Source of the DNA: Streptococcus gallolyticus
GTDB taxonomy: Bacteria; Bacillota; Bacilli; Lactobacillales; Streptococcaceae
Length of the DNA: 64,000 nucleotides
NCBI GenBank assembly: GCA_019794795.1
Contig: JAIMFC010000005.1
Span: 1 to 64,000 of the forward strand
Reading direction: 5' to 3'
Shown: positions 46,763 to 54,930 of the stretch, in pieces
How the letters are laid out: the number at the start of each line of letters is the position of its first letter
How positions within the stretch are numbered: position 1 is the first letter of the stretch
Made by a program: the position numbers and the translations under genes
Notes under the pieces: model-generated
Database searches by the model: none
What the model saw: the letters and a program-made list of their open reading frames with translations, nothing else
Told to the model about the DNA's origin: nothing

Positions 46763-48271
46763 ATGAGAAGAAATTTGTTAAGTACAGCGTATTATGCTTT
46801 GTTTATTACAGGACTAATCTATTTGTCCGCTAAATGCTTTCTAAATAACATCGAAAATATCTTGTTTTTGCTTGCTTTAAATGTATTATTGTTATTGGAT
46901 TTTATTTTGCACAGAGCAATATCTACTAGGTCTAAGATTAGCAAATTTATTATTTGGTTAATCAGACTTTGTCAGTGTCACTCAATTTTGTTTGTCATAG
47001 GAGATTCCGCATTTCCTCCATGGATACAGTATATGATTGGCATTATAATCTATTCTTCGTTAATATCTATATCGCTCAGCTTGTTTTTTCAAAAGTTACA
47101 GACTTCTTTTTATCTATTTGTGATGATAGTAGGACTTCTATCGAGTGTAAGCTTACTTTTTCCAAGATTGACTAGTATTGCCTTTTCACTTTATTTGGTA
47201 GTTACGTTCGCGATGGCTCTCTTAATTGTTCTTCTAAGGAACAAGCAAACGTTTTATAGAAATGATTCCAATAGATTTTATTGGCTAATGTTATTAATCT
47301 TTTACCTCATGATTTGTTTCAGTTCTATTGGTTTCATTTTTTTTAATTCATCAGCTTTATTTTCTGGGTTCTGGTTATTTTATTTTTTAGCTCTAATTAC
47401 AGGATTAATACTCATCTTGTTTTATCATAATGATGCAGTATTTAAACAAAAAGAACAATTATTAACACTTATTTTTCTGATTTTATTATATATTGTTCTG
47501 TTTATTCTAATTTTAAAGAGAACGAGTCTAGTTGTTCTTGAAACGGTAACAATTATTTTATATTTTCAGTACTTTTTCCAGTTAGTTGGAGAAAGTTATA
47601 GACTAATAACTGGAAGTAGGCAATCTGAACGTGTAGGGATCAATTCAATTTTGAAAGAAGAAGCTTTAAAACAAGAGTTTGCGAATTTCCTGCATGATAA
47701 TATTCTTCAAGATATCAATGCTTTAATTCAACTATCTCGTTTAGATAATCCAAGTGTATCAGTTAAAATTATTGAAGAAAGACTAGAGTATCTCAATACT
47801 TTTGTTCGTGAGCGAATGAATCAGTATAGTCCTCAATTACTAAAAGGCTTATCTTTGTATGATAACTATCGTATGATGCTAAAAGCATTTGAAAAACGTT
47901 ACCCTAAAATGAATATTTCTCTGAACTTTTATTCAGCAAAAAACATAGCTATCTATCCTCCTTATGATTTTTTAATATATAGATGGTTAAGAGAGCTCGT
48001 TAATAACGCTTATAAGTATTCCAATGCTCAAACGGTTACTGTAAAATTGGCTAGAGATGGGCGGGAACTCTCTTTATCAGTTATGGATAATGGCTATTAT
48101 CAAAAGTTAAAACCATTTAAACATGGACATGGATTATTAGTCTTGGAAGAACAAGTAAAGTCAGTAGGGGGGACTATTACTTTTGAGCAAGCGGACTCTA
48201 ATGGATTAAGTGTCGATATCAAATTGATGATGGAAGGAGAGAAGGCAATTGAAAATTTTATTAATAGATGA
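46763..48271 (+). CDS. Membrane sensor histidine kinase (NarL/LuxR-partner type), module A
   Basis: The 502-aa protein has about eight membrane helices in residues 1-275 with almost no extracellular domain, suggesting detection within or near the membrane. The kinase part has the H-box EFANFLHDNILQDINALIQLSRL with the candidate phospho-His in LHDNILQD (about residues 305-330). The N-box is LRELVNNAYKYSNA, and a short G-region is DNGYYQKLKPFKHGHGLLVLEE. This is the HisKA_3-type layout that pairs with LuxR regulators. The adjacent regulator overlaps by 23 bases. Confidence 0.88.
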   Translation: MRRNLLSTAYYALFITGLIYLSAKCFLNNIENILFLLALNVLLLLDFILHRAISTRSKISKFIIWLIRLCQCHSILFVIGDSAFPPWIQYMIGIIIYSSLISISLSLFFQKLQTSFYLFVMIVGLLSSVSLLFPRLTSIAFSLYLVVTFAMALLIVLLRNKQTFYRNDSNRFYWLMLLIFYLMICFSSIGFIFFNSSALFSGFWLFYFLALITGLILILFYHNDAVFKQKEQLLTLIFLILLYIVLFILILKRTSLVVLETVTIILYFQYFFQLVGESYRLITGSRQSERVGINSILKEEALKQEFANFLHDNILQDINALIQLSRLDNPSVSVKIIEERLEYLNTFVRERMNQYSPQLLKGLSLYDNYRMMLKAFEKRYPKMNISLNFYSAKNIAIYPPYDFLIYRWLRELVNNAYKYSNAQTVTVKLARDGRELSLSVMDNGYYQKLKPFKHGHGLLVLEEQVKSVGGTITFEQADSNGLSVDIKLMMEGEKAIENFINR

Positions 48272-48848
48272 TCATAGCCTGTTTGCAGAGAGTTTAGCCT
48301 TAACTATACATCAATATCATCCGGATATTCATATTGATATATTGAATGATGAAGATGAATTTAAAAGCATTTTTTCAAAAGTAATTGAGTACCAAGTGAT
48401 ACTATTAGACATTAACTTAGACAATAAATTTAGTACGGATGGCTTTGGAATAGCTCAAGATATTTTAGAGGAATATCCTGATTCCAAGATAGCATTATTG
48501 ACGGGATTTGATTTACCTGTATATGAATATCAAGCTCAGAAGATAGGAGTAAAGGCATTTGTTCCTAAAAATATAAGTTCCAAAAGATTAATTCAGATTC
48601 TTAAAGATATTTCCTATGGGAAAAATTATTTTCCAAATCAGAATTATTTTATAGATGAATTGACAGAACGCGAAAAAGAAATACTTATACATTTGGGAAA
48701 TGGCGAAAAACGAAAAGACATTGCTAAATCCCTTTACATTTCTGATAGAACGCTAACGAATCATATTCAAAATATATTGGAAAAACTCGAAGTTGATTCA
48801 ACGTTAAAAGCTGTTATAAAAGCTCAGAAGTTAGGATATATTAAATAA
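48249..48848 (+). CDS. LuxR-type response regulator, module A
   Basis: The 199-aa protein starts at TTG 48249, with AAGGAGAGAAGG upstream. The receiver has acidic pocket LLIDDHSLFAES, phospho-Asp in VILLDINLDN (about residue 55), then ALLTGFD and FVPKNI with the conserved Lys. The DNA-binding domain (about 137-199) is the LuxR helix-turn-helix: LTEREKEILIHLGNGEKRKDIAKSL and RTLTNHIQNILEKL. It is the likely ligand of the TTTTTACTCATG motif found at both ends of the module. Confidence 0.88.
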   Translation: MKILLIDDHSLFAESLALTIHQYHPDIHIDILNDEDEFKSIFSKVIEYQVILLDINLDNKFSTDGFGIAQDILEEYPDSKIALLTGFDLPVYEYQAQKIGVKAFVPKNISSKRLIQILKDISYGKNYFPNQNYFIDELTEREKEILIHLGNGEKRKDIAKSLYISDRTLTNHIQNILEKLEVDSTLKAVIKAQKLGYIK

Positions 48849-48854
48849 TTACCC

Positions 48855-48892
48855 TTTTTACTCATGATTTTGTATTGTAACTTAGATATACT
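48855..48892 (+). promoter_or_regulatory. Module A promoter 2: TTTTTACTCATG motif and -10 box
   Basis: TTTTTACTCATG (48855-48866) lies exactly 20 bases before TATACT (48887-48892), matching the arrangement at 44202-44239. It drives the 51-aa gene. Confidence 0.65.
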
Positions 48893-48914
48893 GGTGTAAA
48901 GGAGGTTCAAATTC

Positions 48915-49070
48915 ATGAAAAAAGTAATACCGTATGCGTTATTAACTCTATCAATGGTTTTTCTATTCAATGCCATCCGAATATATCTTGAGAGTAGGTC
49001 TCTGTATGTTGTCGATGTTTTGTTATTCATAGTCTTTCTAGTATGTAGTTTAAAATTTAGAAAGCAATAA
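48915..49070 (+). CDS. 51-aa membrane protein at the end of module A
   Basis: The frame reads MKKVIPYALLTLSMVFLFNAIRIYLESRSLYVVDVLLFIVFLVCSLKFRKQ (in parts: helix 1 about residues 5-22, helix 2 about 31-47, basic ends). A strong site AAAGGAGGT is 9 bases before the ATG. The promoter has the same operator as the ABC operon. Possible roles are an accessory subunit, an immunity-type protein, or a small modulator of the kinase. No family was recognised. Confidence 0.75.
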   Translation: MKKVIPYALLTLSMVFLFNAIRIYLESRSLYVVDVLLFIVFLVCSLKFRKQ

Positions 49071-49235
49071 TGTAGAATAAATACAAAGATATACTATCTT
49101 CTACATTTGATAAGTTATAAATTATTCAGATGGTCATAATTTGGTTGTTAAAAAGCCCCATTGCCAGCTGTAGCAGGAGACATATAATCTATAGGGGAGA
49201 GGAGCAGATTGATTCCATCTTTTTGATGTTAAGTT

Positions 49236-49760
49236 AGTTTAGAATTTTGTTTCTGAAGTTTGTAACTTGTCGAAAACTGAGTGACTGACGTTTGATATCC
49301 TTGATGAGCTTATCGATTGCGTTAAATTAGTGTTAGAATAGGGAAATTCCGTCAGATAGCAGTTCTAACTGCTGTTGTACGACAGAGGTTGAGAAAGGGA
49401 GTCTTTAGGTAGTGGAAGTGTCGGTGAGTTTTTCGGTGTAGTATTGAGTTATCTTTATGCAGATGGGGTGTGAGATTTGGTGTTTTTCGTGATGAGAGAC
49501 ACTTCAGTGACTGTCATCTGTTTACAGGATTTACACTGAAGAAGACATCTTTGGGTTTTAACATAGTTGGCATCCTTTTGATATTCAGAATAGATATTGT
49601 AGATTTATGTTGGAAATAACATCTGACTAAGGCAGTTTGGAGCTAGGTAATCAAGCTCACGCTGAATAGTGATATGCGTGTTGACTTGAAAAAATAGTCT
49701 CGATTTGATGTTCTTATTTTCTAATTCGAAGAGTACTGTGGTATTCTAAAATTGTTCCAT
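49236..49760 (-). pseudogene. ISL3-family transposase remnant
   Basis: On the minus strand an N-terminal part (MEQF..., ITIQRELDYLAPNC, then CLLQCKSCKQMTVTEVSLI) and a C-terminal part (NLTQSISSS frame; in another frame NAIDKLIKDIKRQSLSFRQVTNFRNKIL) match the two ends of ISL3-type transposases such as IS1193. The middle is missing, and several stops and shifts occur. The 5' half lacks most of its zinc-finger cysteines. The stretches 49071-49235 and 49761-49941 hold no gene. Confidence 0.7.
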
Positions 49761-49986
49761 AAGCACTTCCTAATGATGGTTGGGGAGGTCCTATGGAACT
49801 TTTTTGTATACTCAAAAAAACTATAGCCTCTGTATAGATTGTTACTACAGAAATTATAGGATAAGTCTTTTATTGTAGTATATCTTAAAAATATTTAGCT
49901 TAAATTATTCTACAAAGTAGTTAATCCGGTAAATAAAGTTATGAAAAGGCAACACTTTTCTGTACAAAATTTATAAAGTGTTTTTG

Positions 49987-50766
49987 TTAAACGATTGCTC
50001 TTTTAGTCATGGGTGTTTGGTAATTAAGAGTGCTGTGGATGCGATGGTGATTCCACCAGTGGACATAATCCTTAGTTTTAAGGGTTAATTCTTTCAGAGA
50101 GCGGAAGTTTTCTTGGTTGATAACCTCCAGTTTGAAGGAGCGATAGGTACTCTCAGCGACCGCATTGTCATAAGGACAACCCGCTTGACTCAGCGAACGT
50201 GTGATACCAAAGGCTTCTAACATCTCATCAATCAAGGCATTATCAAACTCCTTACCACGATCAGAATGGAAGAGTTTGACCTTGGTCAGAGCGTAGGGAA
50301 TGCTTTGAATGGCTTCTTTGACCAAGTCAGCAGTCTTGTGCCAACCAAGGGAGAGGCCAATGATTTCAAGATTGAAGAGGTCAAGCATCAAACAAACATA
50401 AGCCCAACGATTGGCAACACGAACATAGGTTAAGTCCGTCACAAGGGTTTCCAATGGTTTTTGTTGGTTAAACTGTCTCTCTAAGAAATTCGGAACTGGT
50501 GCTTCATTATTCCCTTTAGAATGCGGTTTGAAGGTAGCCTTCTGGTAAACAGAAACCAAATTCAATCTCTGCATAATGCGACGAATCCGACGGCGAGACA
50601 AGGTGATTCCTAGTACTTCCAGACATTTTTTTATCTTCCTGGCTCCGTACCTAGACTTACTTTCGAGGAAGATAGATTTGATTTTTTCTCCAAGTTCTGC
50701 TTCAGGTACTGGCTTAACAGCTTTGTAGTAATAGCTAGAGTGAGGAATCTTCAACCAACGACACAT
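49987..50766 (-). CDS. IS3-family transposase OrfB, copy 2
   Basis: The 259 codons from MCRWLKIPHSSYYYK hold an intact rve core: TDLTYVRVANRWAYVCLMLDLFN, KLFHSDRGKEFDN and YDNAVAESTYRSFKLE. The spacing between the second Asp and the Glu is 35. It is expected to be made as an OrfAB fusion by -1 frameshifting at the AAAAG near 50808. This copy could supply transposase to the defective ones. Confidence 0.9.
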   Translation of the reverse strand: MCRWLKIPHSSYYYKAVKPVPEAELGEKIKSIFLESKSRYGARKIKKCLEVLGITLSRRRIRRIMQRLNLVSVYQKATFKPHSKGNNEAPVPNFLERQFNQQKPLETLVTDLTYVRVANRWAYVCLMLDLFNLEIIGLSLGWHKTADLVKEAIQSIPYALTKVKLFHSDRGKEFDNALIDEMLEAFGITRSLSQAGCPYDNAVAESTYRSFKLEVINQENFRSLKELTLKTKDYVHWWNHHRIHSTLNYQTPMTKRAIV

Positions 50767-50801
50767 GGCTGAAATGCTGTATTTGTCCTTGTTAGCAGTG
50801 A

Positions 50802-51092
50802 TTATTTCCCTTTTCGTGCCATAATCACTGCCGCTTGCTTTAGGATGTCTAATTGCATTTCGAGCTCTTTATTTCGTTTTCTGAGTTCTATCAACTCACG
50901 TTGTTCATCTGTCAGATTATCGACAGTTTTAAAGGAACCAGTTGTTCTTGCTTGTTTAACCCACTTATCGAAGGTTGAGGGCGTTAAATCATATTCTTTG
51001 ATCAGTTCACTGCGGTTTCTACCTGCATTGTGCAAGTCAACGATTTGTTGTTTGAAGTCATCGGTGAAGTGGCGACGTATTTTTCTAGACAT
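50802..51092 (-). CDS. IS3-family transposase OrfA, copy 2
   Basis: The 96-aa protein from MSRKIRRHFTDDFKQQIVDL differs from OrfA of copy 1 at only a few positions. It has the same HTH and leucine-zipper-like helix, and AGGAGA precedes the ATG. Confidence 0.9.
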   Translation of the reverse strand: MSRKIRRHFTDDFKQQIVDLHNAGRNRSELIKEYDLTPSTFDKWVKQARTTGSFKTVDNLTDEQRELIELRKRNKELEMQLDILKQAAVIMARKGK

Positions 51093-51365
51093 AATATTCT
51101 CCTATTTTCTTTAGTGTAGAACACTTTATAAGACTGTCTAGTTTAGTGTAACCTATTCACATTTAGCGATACTAAAAAAAAGTAGATATGGTTACAGAAA
51201 GAAAATATAAGAACTTTATTTTTTATAGCTTAAATCTAAATGGTATTCAGGAAGGTTCAATTTGGTTCGATAGATTCCAAAAATAAAATTCGCATAAATA
51301 AGCTTTCTAAAACTAGCAATTACAAGGAGATGAAGATTTAACTGTTAATTAGGAGGAGGATGTGT

Positions 51366-51452
51366 ATGGGATGGGTTACGCGCGATTTAATAAAAGGAAT
51401 TCATAATTTTTTGTGCGGAAAATTTTCCTTATTGCATATAAACTTTACCTAA
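51366..51452 (+). CDS. 28-codon ORF with a strong ribosome binding site
   Basis: AGGAGGAGG lies 6 bases before the ATG at 51366, and MGWVTRDLIKGIHNFLCGKFSLLHINFT follows in frame (residues named in order). The ATG at 51360 is too close to that site. The bases 51160-51359 hold nothing else recognisable. It could be a small peptide or a leader for the next gene; it is not supported by homology. Confidence 0.35.
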   Translation: MGWVTRDLIKGIHNFLCGKFSLLHINFT

Positions 51453-51499
51453 TTCCAAACTTAATAAATTAAATAGTAGAACTGTTTTTGTTCATTTGC

Positions 51500-51540
51500 G
51501 AGGACTCGGTGTGCCATCATGCCATAGTCCTCCTTTTTTG
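51500..51540 (+). terminator. Hairpin before the sigma-like gene
   Basis: GAGGACT and AGTCCTC form a stem around a 19-base loop, followed by CTTTTTT. It lies in the leader of the sigma-like gene and may act as an attenuator. Confidence 0.6.
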
Positions 51541-51579
51541 TTTTCAAACAAGATTTTGAAACGAAAAGGAGGACGAAAA

Positions 51580-51918
51580 ATGAATAAAGAATATTTCTTG
51601 TTTGTAAACGGAAAGAAGATCAAAGTAAGTGAAGAGATTTATAAAGTCTATTGGCAAGAGAAAAATCATCAAAATTACTTGAAGCAGATAGATAGAAAAA
51701 ATCATCTGCTTTTATTTTCTTCTTTTGACCACGATGGACATTTTGAGGATAGTATAGTATTAAATGATGAAGAAAGGGAAATCATTGATAGACTTTATTT
51801 CAATGATGAAACTATTCGTTCGGTAGCTGAAACGAAAAATATATCTCATCCAGCTCTCATAAGGAGAAGAAATAAGATATTTGACAAGTTGAGAGAATTG
51901 CTGAAGGATTTTAGATAA
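51580..51918 (+). CDS. ICE-type sigma-70-like protein, shortened
   Basis: The start is ATG 51580 after AAAGGAGG. The 112-aa protein reads MNKEYFLFVNGKKIKVSEEIYKVYWQEKNHQNYL... and RKNHLLLFSSFDHDGHFEDS. It then has a region-4-like helix-turn-helix (EREIIDRLYFNDETIRSVAETKNISHPALIRRRNKIFDKLRELL, about residues 66-109). Firmicute ICEs often carry sigma-like proteins of this pattern. The stretch that usually joins the two parts seems about 25 residues shorter here. It marks this segment as ICE-derived. Whether it still controls transcription is unknown. Confidence 0.7.
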   Translation: MNKEYFLFVNGKKIKVSEEIYKVYWQEKNHQNYLKQIDRKNHLLLFSSFDHDGHFEDSIVLNDEEREIIDRLYFNDETIRSVAETKNISHPALIRRRNKIFDKLRELLKDFR

Positions 51919-51928
51919 AAGTATAGGG

Positions 51929-51966
51929 GGAGTAAGTGAACAGAAGAGTTTCTTACTCCTTTTTTT
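51929..51966 (+). terminator. Terminator of the sigma-like gene
   Basis: GGAGTAAG and CTTACTCC form an 8-bp stem followed by a run of seven T. Confidence 0.85.
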
Positions 51967-51983
51967 AAGTTTATATATGCTTT

Positions 51984-52013
51984 TTGTTTTGCAAAAAATA
52001 GAGTAATTATAAT
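51984..52013 (+). promoter_or_regulatory. Candidate promoter of the lanFEG-RK-type operon
   Basis: TTGTTT (51984-51989) and TATAAT (52008-52013) are 18 bases apart. The start codon follows 53 bases further on, with CGGAGGA as binding site. Confidence 0.45.
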
Positions 52014-52066
52014 TTGGTTATTTTTTATTATTAGAATTGATTACATAAGAAACGGAGGAATAATAT

Positions 52067-52771
52067 ATGGAAATTATGCTTGAAACAAGAAATTTAACAA
52101 AGAAAATCAAAGGACAAATGATACTTGAAAATGTATCAATTAAAGTAGAAAAAGGAAAAATATATGGACTATTAGGACCGAATGGCGCTGGAAAATCAAC
52201 GCTATTAAAAGTAATTACTAAAGTTATGAATTGTACATCAGGGGATATTTTTTTTGAAGGGAAAAGCATGTGTACAGAAGATTTAAAAAAAGTTGGAGCT
52301 ATCATAGAGCATCCTGCCATCTATCCCAATTTAACAGCCTATGAAAACTTAGAAGTTTTAACAGTATTATTAAATATTGATAAAAGAAGAATTGATTATG
52401 TGTTAAAAACAGTCGGGTTAGAAGACACAAATAAAAAATTGGTAAGAAATTTTTCATTGGGGATGAAACAAAGACTTGGAATTGCAATGGCACTAATAAA
52501 TAATCCAGAATTATTGATACTTGATGAACCAACAAATGGACTAGATCCTTTGGGAATTCAAGAGTTAAGAGAATTGATAAAAGAGTTTTCTAAAAAAGGA
52601 ATTACAGTTATTATTTCAAGTCATATTTTGAGTGAGGTAAAGCAGATAGCAGATAAGATAGGGATTATTAATAATGGGCATCTCATTTATGAAGCTAATA
52701 ATTCTGGTGAGATGGATTTGGAAAAGTTGTTTTTAGAAATGATAAAAAAGGATGTGAAAAATAATGATTAG
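52067..52771 (+). CDS. Lantibiotic-immunity type ABC ATPase (LanF)
   Basis: The 234-aa ATPase has Walker A GPNGAGKSTL (about residues 37-46), signature FSLGMKQRLGIAMALI (LGM in place of the SGG) and Walker B LLILDEPTNGLDPLG. The switch is IISSHILSEVKQIADKIG. This length and the SLGMKQRLG signature are typical of LanF proteins that expel lantibiotics from the membrane. It overlaps the next permease by 8 bases. The genes are more AT-rich than the flanking chromosome. Confidence 0.88.
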   Translation: MEIMLETRNLTKKIKGQMILENVSIKVEKGKIYGLLGPNGAGKSTLLKVITKVMNCTSGDIFFEGKSMCTEDLKKVGAIIEHPAIYPNLTAYENLEVLTVLLNIDKRRIDYVLKTVGLEDTNKKLVRNFSLGMKQRLGIAMALINNPELLILDEPTNGLDPLGIQELRELIKEFSKKGITVIISSHILSEVKQIADKIGIINNGHLIYEANNSGEMDLEKLFLEMIKKDVKNND

Positions 52772-53525
52772 TTATATTAAAACAGAGTTAATGAAAGAAA
52801 AAAGATCTGCGAACTTAAGGTTAGGAATTATTGTGCCTATAATTTTTGTTTTATTTAATATAGCTATGGTTAGTTTGATGGGGGAAAGCCCAGAAGGAAA
52901 AAGTTACATATTGGCAACTTCTTTTAATTGGTATCCACTTTTAATTCTCCCAATAGTTTTGAGCTTACTAGTTGTGAATATAAATGGTAAAGAAAAGAGC
53001 GAGCATATTGTTTTACAAAAAAGCAAAAATCTAAGTTTTACAAAAATAGAATTGGCAAAAAATATTATTATTGTAGCTGAATTATTTATTATTCTACTAA
53101 TATCAACAATATTAATATTTACTGTTGCGATATTTTTTCTAGGTGAAAAAATATCGCTAAGTCAATTAATTATAGCTACTATTTGCCTTTTTATTGGAAG
53201 TTTACCGATCGTTGCTTTATCTTTTTTGATATATGGACTTACAAAAAAGAAAGCTGTTCTTATATTGTTGAATTTTGTGTTGACATTCCCATCGGCTGTG
53301 ATTGCAGTAACAAAAAATTGGATTTTATTTCCATGGTCATATAACTTGCGAATGCTTAGTCCAGTTGTTGGGGTACATCCAAATGGGACTTTTCTTGAGA
53401 ATGGCTCCAAACTAATGAATATGGATGCAACAAACTTAGGATTGCTTTTAAGTATTGCAGTCTATGTAGTCGTATTAACATTAAGTCTTTTAATTAACAA
53501 CAAAAGGAGTAAAAGAAGTGTATAA
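52764..53525 (+). CDS. Lantibiotic-immunity ABC permease (LanE/MutE type)
   Basis: The 253-aa protein starts MISYIKTELMKEKRSANLRLGIIVPI. NGKEKSEHIVLQKSKNLSFTKIELAKNI (about residues 73-100) is the E-loop of LanE-type permeases. Six hydrophobic segments are visible. It overlaps both neighbours by 8 bases. Confidence 0.85.
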   Translation: MISYIKTELMKEKRSANLRLGIIVPIIFVLFNIAMVSLMGESPEGKSYILATSFNWYPLLILPIVLSLLVVNINGKEKSEHIVLQKSKNLSFTKIELAKNIIIVAELFIILLISTILIFTVAIFFLGEKISLSQLIIATICLFIGSLPIVALSFLIYGLTKKKAVLILLNFVLTFPSAVIAVTKNWILFPWSYNLRMLSPVVGVHPNGTFLENGSKLMNMDATNLGLLLSIAVYVVVLTLSLLINNKRSKRSV

Positions 53526-54261
53526 TATAATATCATCATACTGGCTTAGAAGTAGAAGGACACCAGTAAGACTAATGACTTTTTTATGTCCAATCCTATT
53601 TTCTTTGATTTATGGTATTTATTCGATGAATTCAAAAGGATTAATAGGGAAAGCAATGGGAGTGTTTTTTTGCACATATATAATTTTAGCAAATTTTTCA
53701 ATGTGTTTTTATATACCAATGATATATGAGGTTGATAAGGTAGCTGGGAATTTTGCAAATGATTTAAGGACTGGGATTAGTAGGAAAAAAATATTCTTTT
53801 CTAAATCTATTTATATCTCTATATTACTATTTATAATTGAATTTATATCTATCTTGGTAATGATATTAATAGGGTTTGGAAAAGTTGAGTTTAATTATAT
53901 AAGTACAGTTTTATGCTTTTTGATTGGTACAATTATGCTGATACCAATGATTCCTGTTTATCAATTTTTAAGTTTGAAATTAGGTTTTTCTGGTAGCATA
54001 CTAATCGGAGTTTTTTTAACATTATCAGGTATTTTGTTAGGTACCACAGAATTAGGCGGTAATATTTGGTATTTATTACCTTTTGTTTGGCCGATAAAAC
54101 TTATTTTTGCTTATACAAGTCATGAAGTTACAAGTCATGAAGTTACAAGTCATGTCATTTTGATGTTTTTAGCATTATCAGTAATCATTACTGTAGTGTT
54201 TATAGGCGTATTTAATAATTGGTATAATAGATGGGATGGTATTAATAAAATGGAGGAGTAG
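53518..54261 (+). CDS. Lantibiotic-immunity ABC permease (LanG/MutG type)
   Basis: The 247-aa protein starts at GTG 53518 and reads MYNIISSYWLRSRRTPVRLMTFLCPILFSL. A cytoplasmic DKVAGNFANDLRTGISRKKIFFSKS (about residues 72-96) and six hydrophobic segments follow. A 15-base in-frame tandem repeat gives TSHEVTSHEVTSH near residues 200-212, between two membrane helices. The stop lies just before the response regulator start. Confidence 0.83.
   Translation: MYNIISSYWLRSRRTPVRLMTFLCPILFSLIYGIYSMNSKGLIGKAMGVFFCTYIILANFSMCFYIPMIYEVDKVAGNFANDLRTGISRKKIFFSKSIYISILLFIIEFISILVMILIGFGKVEFNYISTVLCFLIGTIMLIPMIPVYQFLSLKLGFSGSILIGVFLTLSGILLGTTELGGNIWYLLPFVWPIKLIFAYTSHEVTSHEVTSHVILMFLALSVIITVVFIGVFNNWYNRWDGINKMEE
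54113..54154 (+). repeat. 15-base tandem repeat inside the LanG-type gene
   Basis: TACAAGTCATGAAGT occurs twice in tandem, followed by a partial third copy (TACAAGTCATG). It encodes TSHEV units. Copy-number change would keep the frame. Confidence 0.85.
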
Positions 54262-54262
54262 A

Positions 54263-54930
54263 ATGAACTTATTAATCATAGATGATGATAAAGATTTATT
54301 GCGACTTTTAGAGTTGACTTTTAAAAAAGAATATAATGTTGACCTTTGTGATTCAGCTGAAAAAATTGTTCCTGAACAGCTGGTTAAATATAATTTGATT
54401 ATTCTTGATGTCATGATGGATAAAATGGATGGATTTGAGTTTTTATCACGATATAGAGAATTGATAGATGCACCGATTATCTTGTTGACGGCTAAAAGTT
54501 TTGAAAAGGACAAGATAGAGGGATTTGCCTTAGGTGCAGATGATTATGTTACAAAGCCATTTTCTGTATCTGAAATCAGGGCGAGAGTTGCAGCACATAT
54601 TAGAAGAGAAAATAGAGATAAGCACAGTAGAATAATTGATTATCCGATTTCTTGTGACTTATTGTCTAAAAAAATATATTTCAAGAAAAATGAGATTGCT
54701 CTTACCAAAAGTGAATATGAAATATGTGAATTACTTTTAAAAAATAGAAACCAGGTTTTTACTAAAGAAAAGATTTATACAACAATTTATGGATATGATG
54801 CTGAAGGTGATAGTTCAACTTCTATTACAGAAAGAATAAAAAAATAAGAGAAAAATTTGCTGGATTTCATATAGATCCAGTTAAAACTATTTGGGGAGTA
54901 GGGTATCAATGGGAACTAAAAAAAGTTTAA
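54263..54930 (+). pseudogene. OmpR-type response regulator (LanR type), frameshifted in an A7 run
   Basis: The start is ATG 54263 after GGAGG. The receiver is intact: LLIIDDDKDLLRLLE, phospho-Asp in LIILDVMMDKMDGFEF, LLTAKS, and DDYVTKPFS. The winged-helix domain (from about residue 125: IYFKKNEIALTKSEYEICELLLKNRNQVFTKEKIYTTIYG) is cut at RIKK when the frame hits a stop at 54847, giving 194 aa. One more A in the A7 run (54837-54843) would restore IREKFAGFHIDP... WGVGYQWEL to a stop at 54930, the normal family ending. The 3' end of the restored frame overlaps the kinase start. Confidence 0.85.

Larger units (their letters stand above)
49942..51159 (-). mobile_element. IS3-family insertion sequence, copy 2 (1218 bp), apparently intact
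   Basis: Ends are TGAAAAGGCAACACT (left) and AGTGTAACCTATTCA (right). It has the full orfA/orfB set on the minus strand with a D(35)E catalytic spacing. The left flank is TTA. The same TTA follows the outer end of copy 3 at 57964, which is inverted relative to this copy. Confidence 0.9.

Noticed and set aside
44449-48848. Identity of module A with the SalK/SalR genes of the S. suis 89K island
   Set aside because: Both lie near rplL in S. suis, but similarity cannot be judged without an alignment, so the names were not applied.
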